DNA of 64,000 nt from Lachnocurva sp029100405 (GTDB taxonomy: Bacteria; Bacillota; Clostridia; Lachnospirales; Lachnospiraceae). The stretch lies in NCBI GenBank assembly GCA_046263755.1, contig JBJYZC010000010.1, positions 39,799 through 103,798 on the forward strand, given 5' to 3'. Both the position numbers and the translations under genes were made by a program. The notes beneath the pieces are model-generated. The model saw nothing but the letters and a program-made list of their open reading frames with translations, searched no databases and had not been told where the DNA came from. Shown piece by piece: positions 1-8,113 of this stretch (the stretch's first letter is position 1; every line of letters begins with the position of its first letter).

Positions 1-718
1 GCTTCTGGTGCTGTTTTTCTACGCTTTTACTGATGGTACGGGCCGGTTTACATTTGATAATCTGACCGGTTTCTTCACCAATCCCAATACCATAGGAACT
101 CTGGTTTACAGTCTGGCTCTGGCAGCGGTGACGACTCTTGTCTCAGTCCTTCTGGCTTATCCCCTGGCCTATTTCCTTGCGACCAGCAAGATGAAAACAA
201 AGCATGTTGCCCTGATGATCTTCATTCTCCCTATGTGGATCAATTTCTCCCTCCGCATTACGGCAATGAAGGAAGTCCTGACGGCAATCGAAGGAAATCT
301 GGCTTTCTATCCCTTCTTAAATGCAGTGATCGGAATGACCTATGATTTTCTGCCCTTTATGATTCTGCCGATCTATAACTCGATCGAAAAGCTGGATCCG
401 GCTCTTTTAGAGGCAGCAGAGGATCTCGGAGCTGATCCGAAGAGGGCCTTTGTCCAGGTAACTCTGCCGCTTTCTATTCCGGGGGTCATGAGCGGAATTT
501 CTATGGTCTTTCTCCCGGCCATGACCAACTATGTGGTCCTGGATATGCTTTATAACAAGACTTATATCATGGGCTCCCTGATCGGAAGTTACTTCGCAGC
601 CTATAACTGGAATGGCGGATCCATGATTGCTTTGATCCTTCTCGGTATCATTTGTCTCTTTACATTCTTCAGCGACAGCAAAGAGAAGGATACGATCAGA
701 GGAGGTGCACGGTTTTGA
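1..718 (+). CDS. potB: Spermidine/putrescine ABC transporter permease PotB, 5'-truncated by the window
   Basis: This is the C-terminal part of an inner-membrane permease of a polyamine ABC importer. The reading frame is open to the window edge and codons 5' of the first possible start are coding, so the true start lies outside. Several hydrophobic membrane segments are visible, and the EAA loop that contacts the ATPase is clear (EAAEDLGADPKRAF, about nt 410-452). The stop TGA overlaps the TTG start of potC. potA is presumably upstream, outside the window. Assignment to the PotB/PotC family is firm; polyamine specificity rests on the downstream PotD-like binding protein. Confidence 0.9.
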   Translation, partial: LLVLFFYAFTDGTGRFTFDNLTGFFTNPNTIGTLVYSLALAAVTTLVSVLLAYPLAYFLATSKMKTKHVALMIFILPMWINFSLRITAMKEVLTAIEGNLAFYPFLNAVIGMTYDFLPFMILPIYNSIEKLDPALLEAAEDLGADPKRAFVQVTLPLSIPGVMSGISMVFLPAMTNYVVLDMLYNKTYIMGSLIGSYFAAYNWNGGSMIALILLGIICLFTFFSDSKEKDTIRGGARF

Positions 719-1539
719 AAGAGAAGAAATTGGGAATCGGCCGGGCAGTATTCTTTGTCATCATGCTTCTGGCCCTCTATTTCCCCATCCTGATCCTTGC
801 AGTCTATAGTTTTACCAGTGCCACCAATCTCGGTGCCATCCGGGGTTTTTCCATGCAGAACTATGTGACGCTTTTTACAACGCCGGAGCTTAGAGACATG
901 ATCATAGGAACCCTTCTTCTGGCTCTGGTCTCCGCTTTGATCTCTACGGTTTTAGGCAGTATGGGAGCCATCGGCTCCTTCTATTCCGGCAGGAAAATGA
1001 AGACCATGATCCATGGCTTAAACCAGATCCCGGTCATCAATGCAGATGTCGTAACGGGCTTTTCCATGTGCGTTCTTCTGGTCGTCGTCCTTCATATGAA
1101 TAAGGATTCTTATCTGCCCCTGATCATCGGTCATGTGGTATTGTCCGCACCCTTTGTCTATCTGTCGGTCCTCCCCAAGCTGAAACAGCTGGACTCCAGC
1201 CAGTACGAAGCAGCGCTGGACCTCGGAGCTAAGCCGGGCCGGGCCATCCTCCAGGTCATTCTGCCCCAGCTCATGCCCGGCATCATTTCGGGCTTCGGTT
1301 TGGCTGTGACCCTGTCACTGGATGACTACTTCATTGCAACTTACACAAAGCCTGCGACATTCAATACCATATCGACCTATGTCGTCAATGCGACAAAGGG
1401 ATCCCAGACCACGATCAAAACGGCACTCTGGGCCCTGTCGACTCTGATTTTTGTGCTTGTTATTCTGGTTGTCGTGGCTGCAAATCTTTTTGCCCGAAAG
1501 ACTGAGAACCGCACAAGAAAGGAGGCAGAGCTTCCATGA
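715..1539 (+). CDS. potC: Spermidine/putrescine ABC transporter permease PotC
   Basis: Second permease subunit of the polyamine importer, 274 residues, with about six hydrophobic segments and an EAA loop (EAALDLGAKPGRAI). I place the start at TTG 715 because GGAGGT lies 8 bases upstream and the codon overlaps the potB stop; the open frame extends upstream, but that part is potB sequence in another frame. The stop overlaps the potD ATG by four bases (ATGA), indicating translational coupling. The family is certain, the substrate inferred. Confidence 0.92.
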   Translation: MKEKKLGIGRAVFFVIMLLALYFPILILAVYSFTSATNLGAIRGFSMQNYVTLFTTPELRDMIIGTLLLALVSALISTVLGSMGAIGSFYSGRKMKTMIHGLNQIPVINADVVTGFSMCVLLVVVLHMNKDSYLPLIIGHVVLSAPFVYLSVLPKLKQLDSSQYEAALDLGAKPGRAILQVILPQLMPGIISGFGLAVTLSLDDYFIATYTKPATFNTISTYVVNATKGSQTTIKTALWALSTLIFVLVILVVVAANLFARKTENRTRKEAELP

Positions 1540-3200
1540 GAAATATAGACCAGAGCACAAAAGGCCCAAGAGGTCTCGACCGTAAAACCAGTAGACAGAA
1601 GAACCGGAGATCACATCATGCTTTTCATCGCCTTCTGGCTCTCTTTCTGACAATGCTTCTTACTTTCTCCGCCTTATTTTTCCCGTCCTCCAGGGCAGAA
1701 GCCAAAGAGGAAAAGAAAAAGACAGATTCCCAAAAGACCATCACGCTCAGAGTCTGCAACTGGGAAGAGTATATGGACGAAGGCGACTGGGATGAATCCG
1801 AGGCCATCGATCTCCCTTCCGGCAAGATTATCGGAAAAAAGTCCATGATCCGGGATTTCGAGGACTGGTATGAGAAGAATTACGGCGTCAAGGTCAAAGT
1901 GGAATATTCGACCTTCGGCACCAACGAAGATCTCTATAATATGCTGACCCTTGGGGACAGCTATGATCTGATCTGCCCTTCGGAATATATGTTCATGAAA
2001 CTGATCAGCGAGAATAAGCTGGTTCCTCTGTCCAAGAACTTCTTCGACCGGGAGAATCCTTTGAATTATTATACCAATGGCGTATCGCCCTATATTTCGA
2101 AGATCTTCCAAAGTCATAAGATCAAGGGTCAGTCCTGGTCCAGCTATGCGGCCGGTTTCATGTGGGGCATCACCGGTATTGTCTATAATCCGAATATGGT
2201 AACGGAGAAGGAGGCCTCCACCTGGTCCGTCCTCTTGAATCCCAAGTTTAAGAACCGGGTGACCATCAAGGATAGTGTCCGGGAATGCTATTTCGCAGCG
2301 GTGGGAGCCCTGGAACATCAGAAACTTCTGGATCCGGACTTTACCGGCGCTTCCGATTATAAAGAGAAGCTGGAAGATGTCATGAATGACACCTCGCCTT
2401 CCATGATAAAAAGGGTGCAGGACTGGCTTCAGACCATGAAGGACAATGTCTATTCCTTTGAAGTGGATGCCGGAAAAGCGGATATGATTACAGGTAAGGT
2501 TGCAGCCAATTATCAATGGTCCGGCGATGCGGTCTATACCATGGACCAGGCCGATGAGGATGATTTCCGGCTGGATTTTGCGGTCCCTGAGGAAAGCACC
2601 AATATCTATTTCGATGGCTGGTGCATGCTGAAAAGCGGTATCGGTCATGACCGTGACAAGCAGCAGGCGGCAGAAGCTTTTATCAACTTCGTCTCCCGAC
2701 CGGACAATGCGATCCGGAATATGTACTATATCGGTTATACTTCCTGTATCTCGGGCGGCTCCGATCCCCGGATCCTGGAGTATCTGAAGTGGAAATATGG
2801 ACCGAAGGCAGAAGAGAAGCCTGCAGATAACAGCGAGACGGCGGAGGATCCGGCAAAAGACAGCGAAGATCCGCTGACGTCTTATGACCTGTCCTATTTC
2901 TTTACCGGCGACGAGACGAAGGAGGATCCTTCTTATGTCCTTACGGTTCCAAAAGAATCGGTAAAGAGGCAGCTGGGCGCTCAGTATCCGAGCAAAGAAG
3001 TGATCAGACGGTCGTCAATCATGCGTTATTTCAATCCAAAGCAGAGTAAGGACATTAATAAAATGTGGGTCAATGTCCGCTGCTATAACATTCTTCATAT
3101 GCCGATCTGGGGCTGGGCTCTTCTGATCCTGTCACTGGTGGCCGCTGCTGTCCTGGTGGTTCGGAAATTTCATGGTGCGCCTCATGCCGGCAAGCAATAA
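1536..3200 (+). CDS. potD: Polyamine-binding protein PotD-like, with a second C-terminal membrane anchor
   Basis: Extracellular substrate-binding subunit of the importer, 554 residues against about 350 for classical PotD. A basic N-terminus precedes a hydrophobic signal or anchor segment (about residues 32-52). The binding domain starts near residue 68 with LRVCNWEEYM, typical of PotD/PotF, but contains inserts. An acidic low-complexity stretch (about 425-450) and a second transmembrane helix (about 523-542, starting at MPIWGWALL) followed by a basic tail are unusual. There is no lipobox cysteine, so anchoring appears to be by membrane helices and not lipidation. It is the last gene of the pot operon; no clear hairpin terminator follows. 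Confidence 0.85.
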   Translation: MRNIDQSTKGPRGLDRKTSRQKNRRSHHAFHRLLALFLTMLLTFSALFFPSSRAEAKEEKKKTDSQKTITLRVCNWEEYMDEGDWDESEAIDLPSGKIIGKKSMIRDFEDWYEKNYGVKVKVEYSTFGTNEDLYNMLTLGDSYDLICPSEYMFMKLISENKLVPLSKNFFDRENPLNYYTNGVSPYISKIFQSHKIKGQSWSSYAAGFMWGITGIVYNPNMVTEKEASTWSVLLNPKFKNRVTIKDSVRECYFAAVGALEHQKLLDPDFTGASDYKEKLEDVMNDTSPSMIKRVQDWLQTMKDNVYSFEVDAGKADMITGKVAANYQWSGDAVYTMDQADEDDFRLDFAVPEESTNIYFDGWCMLKSGIGHDRDKQQAAEAFINFVSRPDNAIRNMYYIGYTSCISGGSDPRILEYLKWKYGPKAEEKPADNSETAEDPAKDSEDPLTSYDLSYFFTGDETKEDPSYVLTVPKESVKRQLGAQYPSKEVIRRSSIMRYFNPKQSKDINKMWVNVRCYNILHMPIWGWALLILSLVAAAVLVVRKFHGAPHAGKQ

Positions 3201-3437
3201 GGCCAGCCGAAAAGACAGATAGGAAAGAAGGGGGATGGCAAGGGTACAGATCCAAGATTTTGTGAAACTTTAACAAATATTTAACAAAGAATATGTGCAG
3301 GATTTATAAAAACAATTCGAATTCCAAAGGATATTGTACTTTTTTTCATGACTTACAAGTGTAAAATAAAGCCAGGTTTGCAGACGGAGACTGGGCCGAT
3401 TCTTTCGATCTGGTCTTTTATTTTGGGAGGTGGTTAG
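3201..3437 (+). other. Intergenic region, probable atp operon promoter region
   Basis: This 237-base gap separates potD from atpB. It becomes markedly AT-rich from about 3265 and contains -10-like hexamers such as TAAAAT near 3362, but I cannot pair one confidently with a -35. A promoter for the atp operon is expected here. The atpB ribosome binding site GGGAGG is at about 3424-3429. Confidence 0.35.
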
Positions 3438-4130
3438 ATGGACGCCCTGGTTAAGAATCTCTTGGGCGAATTAAATGTAGAAACTGTTTTTACCATTCCG
3501 ATTTTCGGAGGGATTCCGATCAGTGAATCCATTGTGGTTACCTGGATCATGATTGCGGCAGTTCTTCTGATCTCCCTTCTTCTGACAAGGAATCTGAAGG
3601 TGGACCATCCCGGCAAGGGCCAGCTGGCTCTGGAAGGAGCCGTGCAATGGTTATGGAATTTCTTCCATGACACCATGCAGGGTCAGGGACAGGAGTATTA
3701 TTACTATCTCATGTCCGTTATGGTCTACATTGGCATCGCCAATCTGATCGGAATCATCGGCTTCAAGCCACCGACCAAGGATATCAATGTCACGGTGGCC
3801 CTTTCCCTCTTAAGCATTATTCTGATTCAGGTCAGCGGCTGGCGGAAAAAGGGTGCCAAGGGCTATTTCAAGAGTTATGCAAAGCCCATTGCAATTATTG
3901 CCCCTCTGAATGTACTGGAGCTTGGGATCAAACCCCTGTCTCTTTGCATGCGGCTTTTCGGTAACGTGCTTGGTTCCTTCGTTATCATGGAATTATTGAA
4001 GCAGGTTCTGCCTGTCTTCTTACCGGTAGTATTCAGTCTCTACTTCGATGTCTTCGATGGCCTGATACAGGCTTATGTCTTCGTTTTCCTGACAGCCCTC
4101 TTCATGTGCGAGTCCATGGAAGACAGTTGA
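3438..4130 (+). CDS. atpB: F1Fo ATP synthase subunit a
   Basis: Membrane subunit a of the Fo sector, which forms the ion half-channels beside the c-ring. It has 230 residues with five or six hydrophobic helices. The conserved arginine helix is visible as LSLCMRLFGNVLGS, in which the Arg faces the c-ring carboxylate. The start ATG has a GGGAGG ribosome binding site. It is the first gene of the standard atpBEFHAGDC operon; no atpI-like gene precedes it. Confidence 0.96.
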   Translation: MDALVKNLLGELNVETVFTIPIFGGIPISESIVVTWIMIAAVLLISLLLTRNLKVDHPGKGQLALEGAVQWLWNFFHDTMQGQGQEYYYYLMSVMVYIGIANLIGIIGFKPPTKDINVTVALSLLSIILIQVSGWRKKGAKGYFKSYAKPIAIIAPLNVLELGIKPLSLCMRLFGNVLGSFVIMELLKQVLPVFLPVVFSLYFDVFDGLIQAYVFVFLTALFMCESMEDS

Positions 4131-4235
4131 TGTCTGAAGAGATCGACAAGAAATCAGAAGATCAGTCGAAGAAAACAGAAGAAAACAGAAGTTTATAACA
4201 GAAGTAGTCATCAGAAAAGAAAAGGAGAGTTTATT

Positions 4236-4466
4236 ATGTCATCCACAATTTTAGTAGCAATCGGCGCAGGTATCGCAGTTCTGACCGGTATTGGTGCCGG
4301 CCTTGGCATCGGTAAGGCAACCGCAGCATCTGTTGATGCCATCGCAAGACAGCCGGAAGCAGCTCCGAAGATCCAGACCAACCTCCTCTTAGGATGTGCA
4401 TTGGCCGAGGCAACCGCTATTTACGGTTTCGTTATCGCACTTCTGATTATCATGGTTCTGAAGTAA
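4236..4466 (+). CDS. atpE: F1Fo ATP synthase subunit c
   Basis: Proteolipid of the c-ring, 76 residues, two transmembrane helices joined by the conserved polar loop (ARQPEA, residues 37-42). The ion-binding carboxylate is Glu58 in ALAEATAIY. The helix-1 glutamine and the Ser after the Glu that mark sodium-binding rings such as Ilyobacter are replaced by Ile25 and Ala59, so proton coupling is more likely. The ribosome binding site is AAGGAG. The atpB-atpE gap has short GAAGAAAACA-like repeats (about 4167-4190). Confidence 0.96.
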   Translation: MSSTILVAIGAGIAVLTGIGAGLGIGKATAASVDAIARQPEAAPKIQTNLLLGCALAEATAIYGFVIALLIIMVLK

Positions 4467-4560
4467 TTCTTTTAAATGATAGTTGGGCCATGATGGAGTC
4501 GGGACAGACCATACTTCATTATGATATTGGATCGAAACGAAGGATACAGGAGGAAAAGCG

Positions 4561-5022
4561 ATGCTTGATATCTCATTTCCTTCCATCCTCTTTACTATTA
4601 TCAATATTCTGTTCTTCGCCTGGATCATGAAGAAATTTCTCTTCCAGCGGGTCATGAATGTGATAAATGAGAGGCAGAAGCATATTGAGGATCAGTTTGC
4701 TGAGGCAGAAGAGAAGCAGAAGTCTGCGGATCAGGCCAGAAGCGAATACGAAACGCATTTGAAGAATGCTAAGATCGAATCTCAGAAGATCATGCAGGAG
4801 ACCATGGACCGGGCAGAGGCAGAACGCCAGAAGCAGATCAAGGCTACCGAAGATGAGATTTCTGAGATGAAAAAGAAGGCTGCCAATGATCTCCTTCTCG
4901 AGCAGGAAAAGGCCAAGAAGGATCTGCAGGCCGATATCTCACGCTTAGCGGTTCAGGCAGCTCGTAAGATTCTGATGGAAGGTCAGGAAGGGCAGAAAGA
5001 AAATGAAGGAAGCGGCAATTGA
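4561..5022 (+). CDS. atpF: F1Fo ATP synthase subunit b
   Basis: Peripheral stalk subunit of 153 residues: one N-terminal membrane helix (about residues 6-26) followed by a long charged coiled coil rich in Lys, Glu and Gln, which bridges Fo to the delta subunit. The start has AGGAGG seven bases upstream. Its 3' end overlaps atpH by 20 bases, so the two are probably translationally coupled. Confidence 0.95.
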   Translation: MLDISFPSILFTIINILFFAWIMKKFLFQRVMNVINERQKHIEDQFAEAEEKQKSADQARSEYETHLKNAKIESQKIMQETMDRAEAERQKQIKATEDEISEMKKKAANDLLLEQEKAKKDLQADISRLAVQAARKILMEGQEGQKENEGSGN

Positions 5023-5527
5023 GCAGGCCCGCGCACTCTATGCAGAGGTCCCGGATCGGCAGGAAGTCATGGAATTTCTGGATACCATGAAGCTGACGCC
5101 GGATCTTATGAGACTTTTGGAAGAGCCTGTGATTAAAATGGCAGACAAAAGCCGGGTGATCTTACGTCTCTCGAAAGAGGCCGGATTTTCGGAGAAGATG
5201 CGGAATTTTCTCATGGAATTAACCAGGAATCACCAGATCGACCTTCTGGATGAGATTATGGAGGCTTATTCGAAGATCTGGGATTATGAGAACCATTATT
5301 TGAAGATCGAGGCCATTTTTGCCAGGGAACCTTCCGATGAGGAACTGAAGGAGGCCAGGGAATACCTGGGCAGGCGCTATCGGTCCAGTCATGTTCAGCT
5401 TTGTGTCGAAGTCGACCCTTCGATCATCGGCGGACGGATCCTTCGGACCCGGGGCAGGGAATATGACCAGAGTTACCGTGGCCGGCTGCAGCAGCTGGAA
5501 AAATCACTGATCGAGGAGGCATACTAA
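5003..5527 (+). CDS. atpH: F1Fo ATP synthase subunit delta
   Basis: Delta (OSCP-type) subunit linking the b stalk to the alpha subunits; 174 residues. The N-terminal helical domain covers about residues 1-105. The C-terminal signature is VEVDPSIIGGRILR (about residues 136-149). It starts inside atpF and stops one base before the TTG of atpA, as in tightly packed clostridial atp operons. Confidence 0.93.
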   Translation: MKEAAIEQARALYAEVPDRQEVMEFLDTMKLTPDLMRLLEEPVIKMADKSRVILRLSKEAGFSEKMRNFLMELTRNHQIDLLDEIMEAYSKIWDYENHYLKIEAIFAREPSDEELKEAREYLGRRYRSSHVQLCVEVDPSIIGGRILRTRGREYDQSYRGRLQQLEKSLIEEAY

Positions 5528-5528
5528 C

Positions 5529-7109
5529 TTGAGCTCTATTCAGGCACAGGACATTATCTCTATTATAAGAGAAGAAATTGAAAATTTTGACTGGGATCAG
5601 AACAGTCGGGAAGTCGGTACGGTCATCTCCGTCGGCGATGGAATCGCCACAATTTATGGGATCGATCATGCCATGTATGGTGAGATCATCCTTTTCGAGA
5701 ATGGTGAAAAGGGCATGGTCCAGGATATCCGAAGAAATGAGATCGGAGTCATCCTCTTCGGACGTGATGCCGGCATCAAGGAAGGCATGAAAGTCAGCCG
5801 GACCGAAAAGAGAGCCGGCATTCCGGTCGGGGATGCTTTTGTCGGCCGTGTGATTAATGCTCTCGGTGAGCCGATTGACGGTAAGGGCGATATCATATCG
5901 ACCGATTACAACCCCATCGAGCGTGAAGCACCCGGCATTATCGATCGTCAGCCGGTTGACAAGCCCTTGGAAACCGGTATTCTGGCCATCGATTCCATGT
6001 TCCCGATCGGACGTGGCCAGCGTGAGCTGATCATTGGTGACCGTCAGACCGGAAAGACCAGTATCGCGGTCGATACCATCTTAAACCAAAAGGGCAAGGA
6101 TATCATCTGTATCTATGTCGCCATCGGACAGAAGGCAACGACCGTTGGAAAGGTAGAGCATACCCTCGAAGAAAACGGCGCAATGGACTATTCCATCATC
6201 CTCTCTGCAACGGCAGCAGATCCGGCATCCCTGCAGTATATCGCTCCTTATGCAGGAACAGCTCTGGGTGAGTATTTCATGGATCAGGGGAAGGATGTCC
6301 TGATCATCTATGATGATTTAAGTAAGCATGCAGTTGCTTACCGTGAGATCTCTCTCCTTTTGGGCAGGTCTCCGGGACGTGAAGCTTACCCCGGCGATGT
6401 CTTCTATCTCCACTCCAGACTGCTGGAACGGTCATCCCATCTTTCGGATGCCTGCGGCGGAGGTTCGATGACGGCACTCCCCATCATTGAGACACAGAAT
6501 GGTGATGTCTCGGCCTATATTTCAACGAACGTCATATCCATTACGGATGGTCAGATCTTCCTCGAGAGCGGACTCTTCTTCTCCGGGCAGAGACCGGCGG
6601 TCAATGTCGGACTCTCGGTATCCCGTGTCGGCGGCGCAGCACAGACGAAAGCTATGAAGAAGGCTTCGGGTTCCATCCGTGTCGATCTGGCGCAATACAG
6701 AGAGCTGGAGATCTTCACCCAGTTCGCATCGGATCTGGATCCGACGACCAAGGCAGAACTGGACCATGGTTCTTCCCTGATGGAACTCTTGAAGCAGCCC
6801 CTGTCCCATCCTATGAGTATGGCAGAAGAGGTAGTAAGTCTGGTCCTGGCCAACCATAATTTCTTCGATGCGACGCCGAAGAAATTAATCAAGACCGAGC
6901 AGGCCAATGTGCTCGATGATTTTAAGAAGCAGCACCGGGTCATCCTGGATGAACTGTCCGACAAGAAGGTCCTTTCTGAGGATCTGGAAAGAGAGATCGT
7001 GGATGCGGCCCTGGCCTTTCGGACGGCAGCCGGTCAGATCGAGACACAGCCTAAAGAGCCTTCCGAGGATCCGAAAAACGATCTGAATTCCGATCACAAG
7101 GAGGCATAA
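5529..7109 (+). CDS. atpA: F1Fo ATP synthase subunit alpha
   Basis: Non-catalytic nucleotide-binding subunit of F1, 526 residues. The order is an N-terminal beta-barrel, a Walker A motif GDRQTGKT (residues 170-177), the nucleotide-binding core, and a C-terminal helical domain. The start codon is TTG at 5529, two bases after the atpH stop. A polar tail rich in Glu, Asp and Pro (about the last 20 residues) is slightly longer than usual. The stop is followed after one base by the atpG ATG. Confidence 0.97.
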   Translation: MSSIQAQDIISIIREEIENFDWDQNSREVGTVISVGDGIATIYGIDHAMYGEIILFENGEKGMVQDIRRNEIGVILFGRDAGIKEGMKVSRTEKRAGIPVGDAFVGRVINALGEPIDGKGDIISTDYNPIEREAPGIIDRQPVDKPLETGILAIDSMFPIGRGQRELIIGDRQTGKTSIAVDTILNQKGKDIICIYVAIGQKATTVGKVEHTLEENGAMDYSIILSATAADPASLQYIAPYAGTALGEYFMDQGKDVLIIYDDLSKHAVAYREISLLLGRSPGREAYPGDVFYLHSRLLERSSHLSDACGGGSMTALPIIETQNGDVSAYISTNVISITDGQIFLESGLFFSGQRPAVNVGLSVSRVGGAAQTKAMKKASGSIRVDLAQYRELEIFTQFASDLDPTTKAELDHGSSLMELLKQPLSHPMSMAEEVVSLVLANHNFFDATPKKLIKTEQANVLDDFKKQHRVILDELSDKKVLSEDLEREIVDAALAFRTAAGQIETQPKEPSEDPKNDLNSDHKEA

Positions 7110-7110
7110 G

Positions 7111-7998
7111 ATGGCGAGTCAGAAGGAAATCAAAGACCGGATGGCATCCATTCAGCAGACGCTTAAGATTACAAATGCCATGTATATGATCTCCTCCTCC
7201 AAGCTCCAGCAAGCTAAGAAGGTTTTGAAGGAGACCGAACCTTACTTCTATGCCTTGAATGATGCCATGTCCCGGATCCTCCGTCATGTGCCGGATATGG
7301 AGAGTGTCTATTTCCGGGACTATTCGGACAAGAATCCGGAAGATCTGCTTGTGGGCTATATTGTGGTCACGTCCGATAAGGGTATGGCCGGTGCCTATAA
7401 CCAGAATATTTTAAAGATTGCAGAGAAGGAGCTTCAGAAGTCCCCTAAGCATAAACTCTATGTCCTGGGGGAGATTGGCCGGCATTATTTCGAATCTCAC
7501 CATATCCCGATTGACGGGGCTTTTCATTATACGATTCAGAAGCCGACCATGGGCCGGGCCAGAAGGATCGGGGAAGATCTTCTTCAGGCTTATCTGGATG
7601 GAGAGATTGATGTCTTACGGATCATCTACACGAGGATGGAAAATTCCGTGACGGAAGTGGCAGAGATGGAAGAGCTTCTTCCTTTGAAGAAGACCGACTT
7701 CGAAATGCATCTTCCGGCAGGTGTTGTGATGGAAGATATCACTTTCAAGCCTTCCCCGGAGAAGGTCATGGAGGAAATCGTTCCGGATTATCTGATCGGT
7801 TTCATCTACAGCTCCCTGGTGGAATCTTTTGCTTCGGTACAGAATGCCCGCATGATGGCCATGCAGTCTTCTTCTGATTCGGCGAAAAAGATGCTTTCCC
7901 AGCTGAGTCTGGCTTATAACCGGGCAAGACAGGCGGCTATAACGCAGGAGATTACGGAGGTTGCCGCAGGCGCGAGAGCTCAGAAAAAGGGAAACTGA
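7111..7998 (+). CDS. atpG: F1Fo ATP synthase subunit gamma
   Basis: Central rotor shaft subunit of 295 residues. N-terminal (KEIKDRMASIQQTLKITNAM) and C-terminal (NRARQAAITQEITEVAAGA) helices form the expected antiparallel coiled coil, flanking the Rossmann-like middle domain with TSDKGMAGAYN. ATG begins one base after the atpA stop. The TGA stop overlaps the first of three tandem nonamers described separately. Confidence 0.96.
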   Translation: MASQKEIKDRMASIQQTLKITNAMYMISSSKLQQAKKVLKETEPYFYALNDAMSRILRHVPDMESVYFRDYSDKNPEDLLVGYIVVTSDKGMAGAYNQNILKIAEKELQKSPKHKLYVLGEIGRHYFESHHIPIDGAFHYTIQKPTMGRARRIGEDLLQAYLDGEIDVLRIIYTRMENSVTEVAEMEELLPLKKTDFEMHLPAGVVMEDITFKPSPEKVMEEIVPDYLIGFIYSSLVESFASVQNARMMAMQSSSDSAKKMLSQLSLAYNRARQAAITQEITEVAAGARAQKKGN

Positions 7999-8023
7999 TT
8001 CTGTTGATTCTGTTGATTCTGTT
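7997..8023 (+). repeat. Three tandem copies of a nonamer at the atpG-atpD junction
   Basis: GATTCTGTT occurs three times in perfect tandem, beginning inside the atpG stop codon and running into the 115-base spacer before atpD. Nine-base units keep frame and are typical slippage products. No role can be read from the sequence. Confidence 0.9.
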
Positions 8024-8113
8024 CAAGAAGAGATGCCGGGGATTCGGATGACTTCAGTCAAATCCGGATCCAAACGTTTTTCTCCGAAGGAATGTTCAGA
8101 AATGGAGATTCAT

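Noticed and set aside
7961..8113. N-terminal extension of atpD
   Set aside because: Open frame only; overlaps atpG and the nonamer repeats, and ATG 8114 has a proper ribosome binding site.
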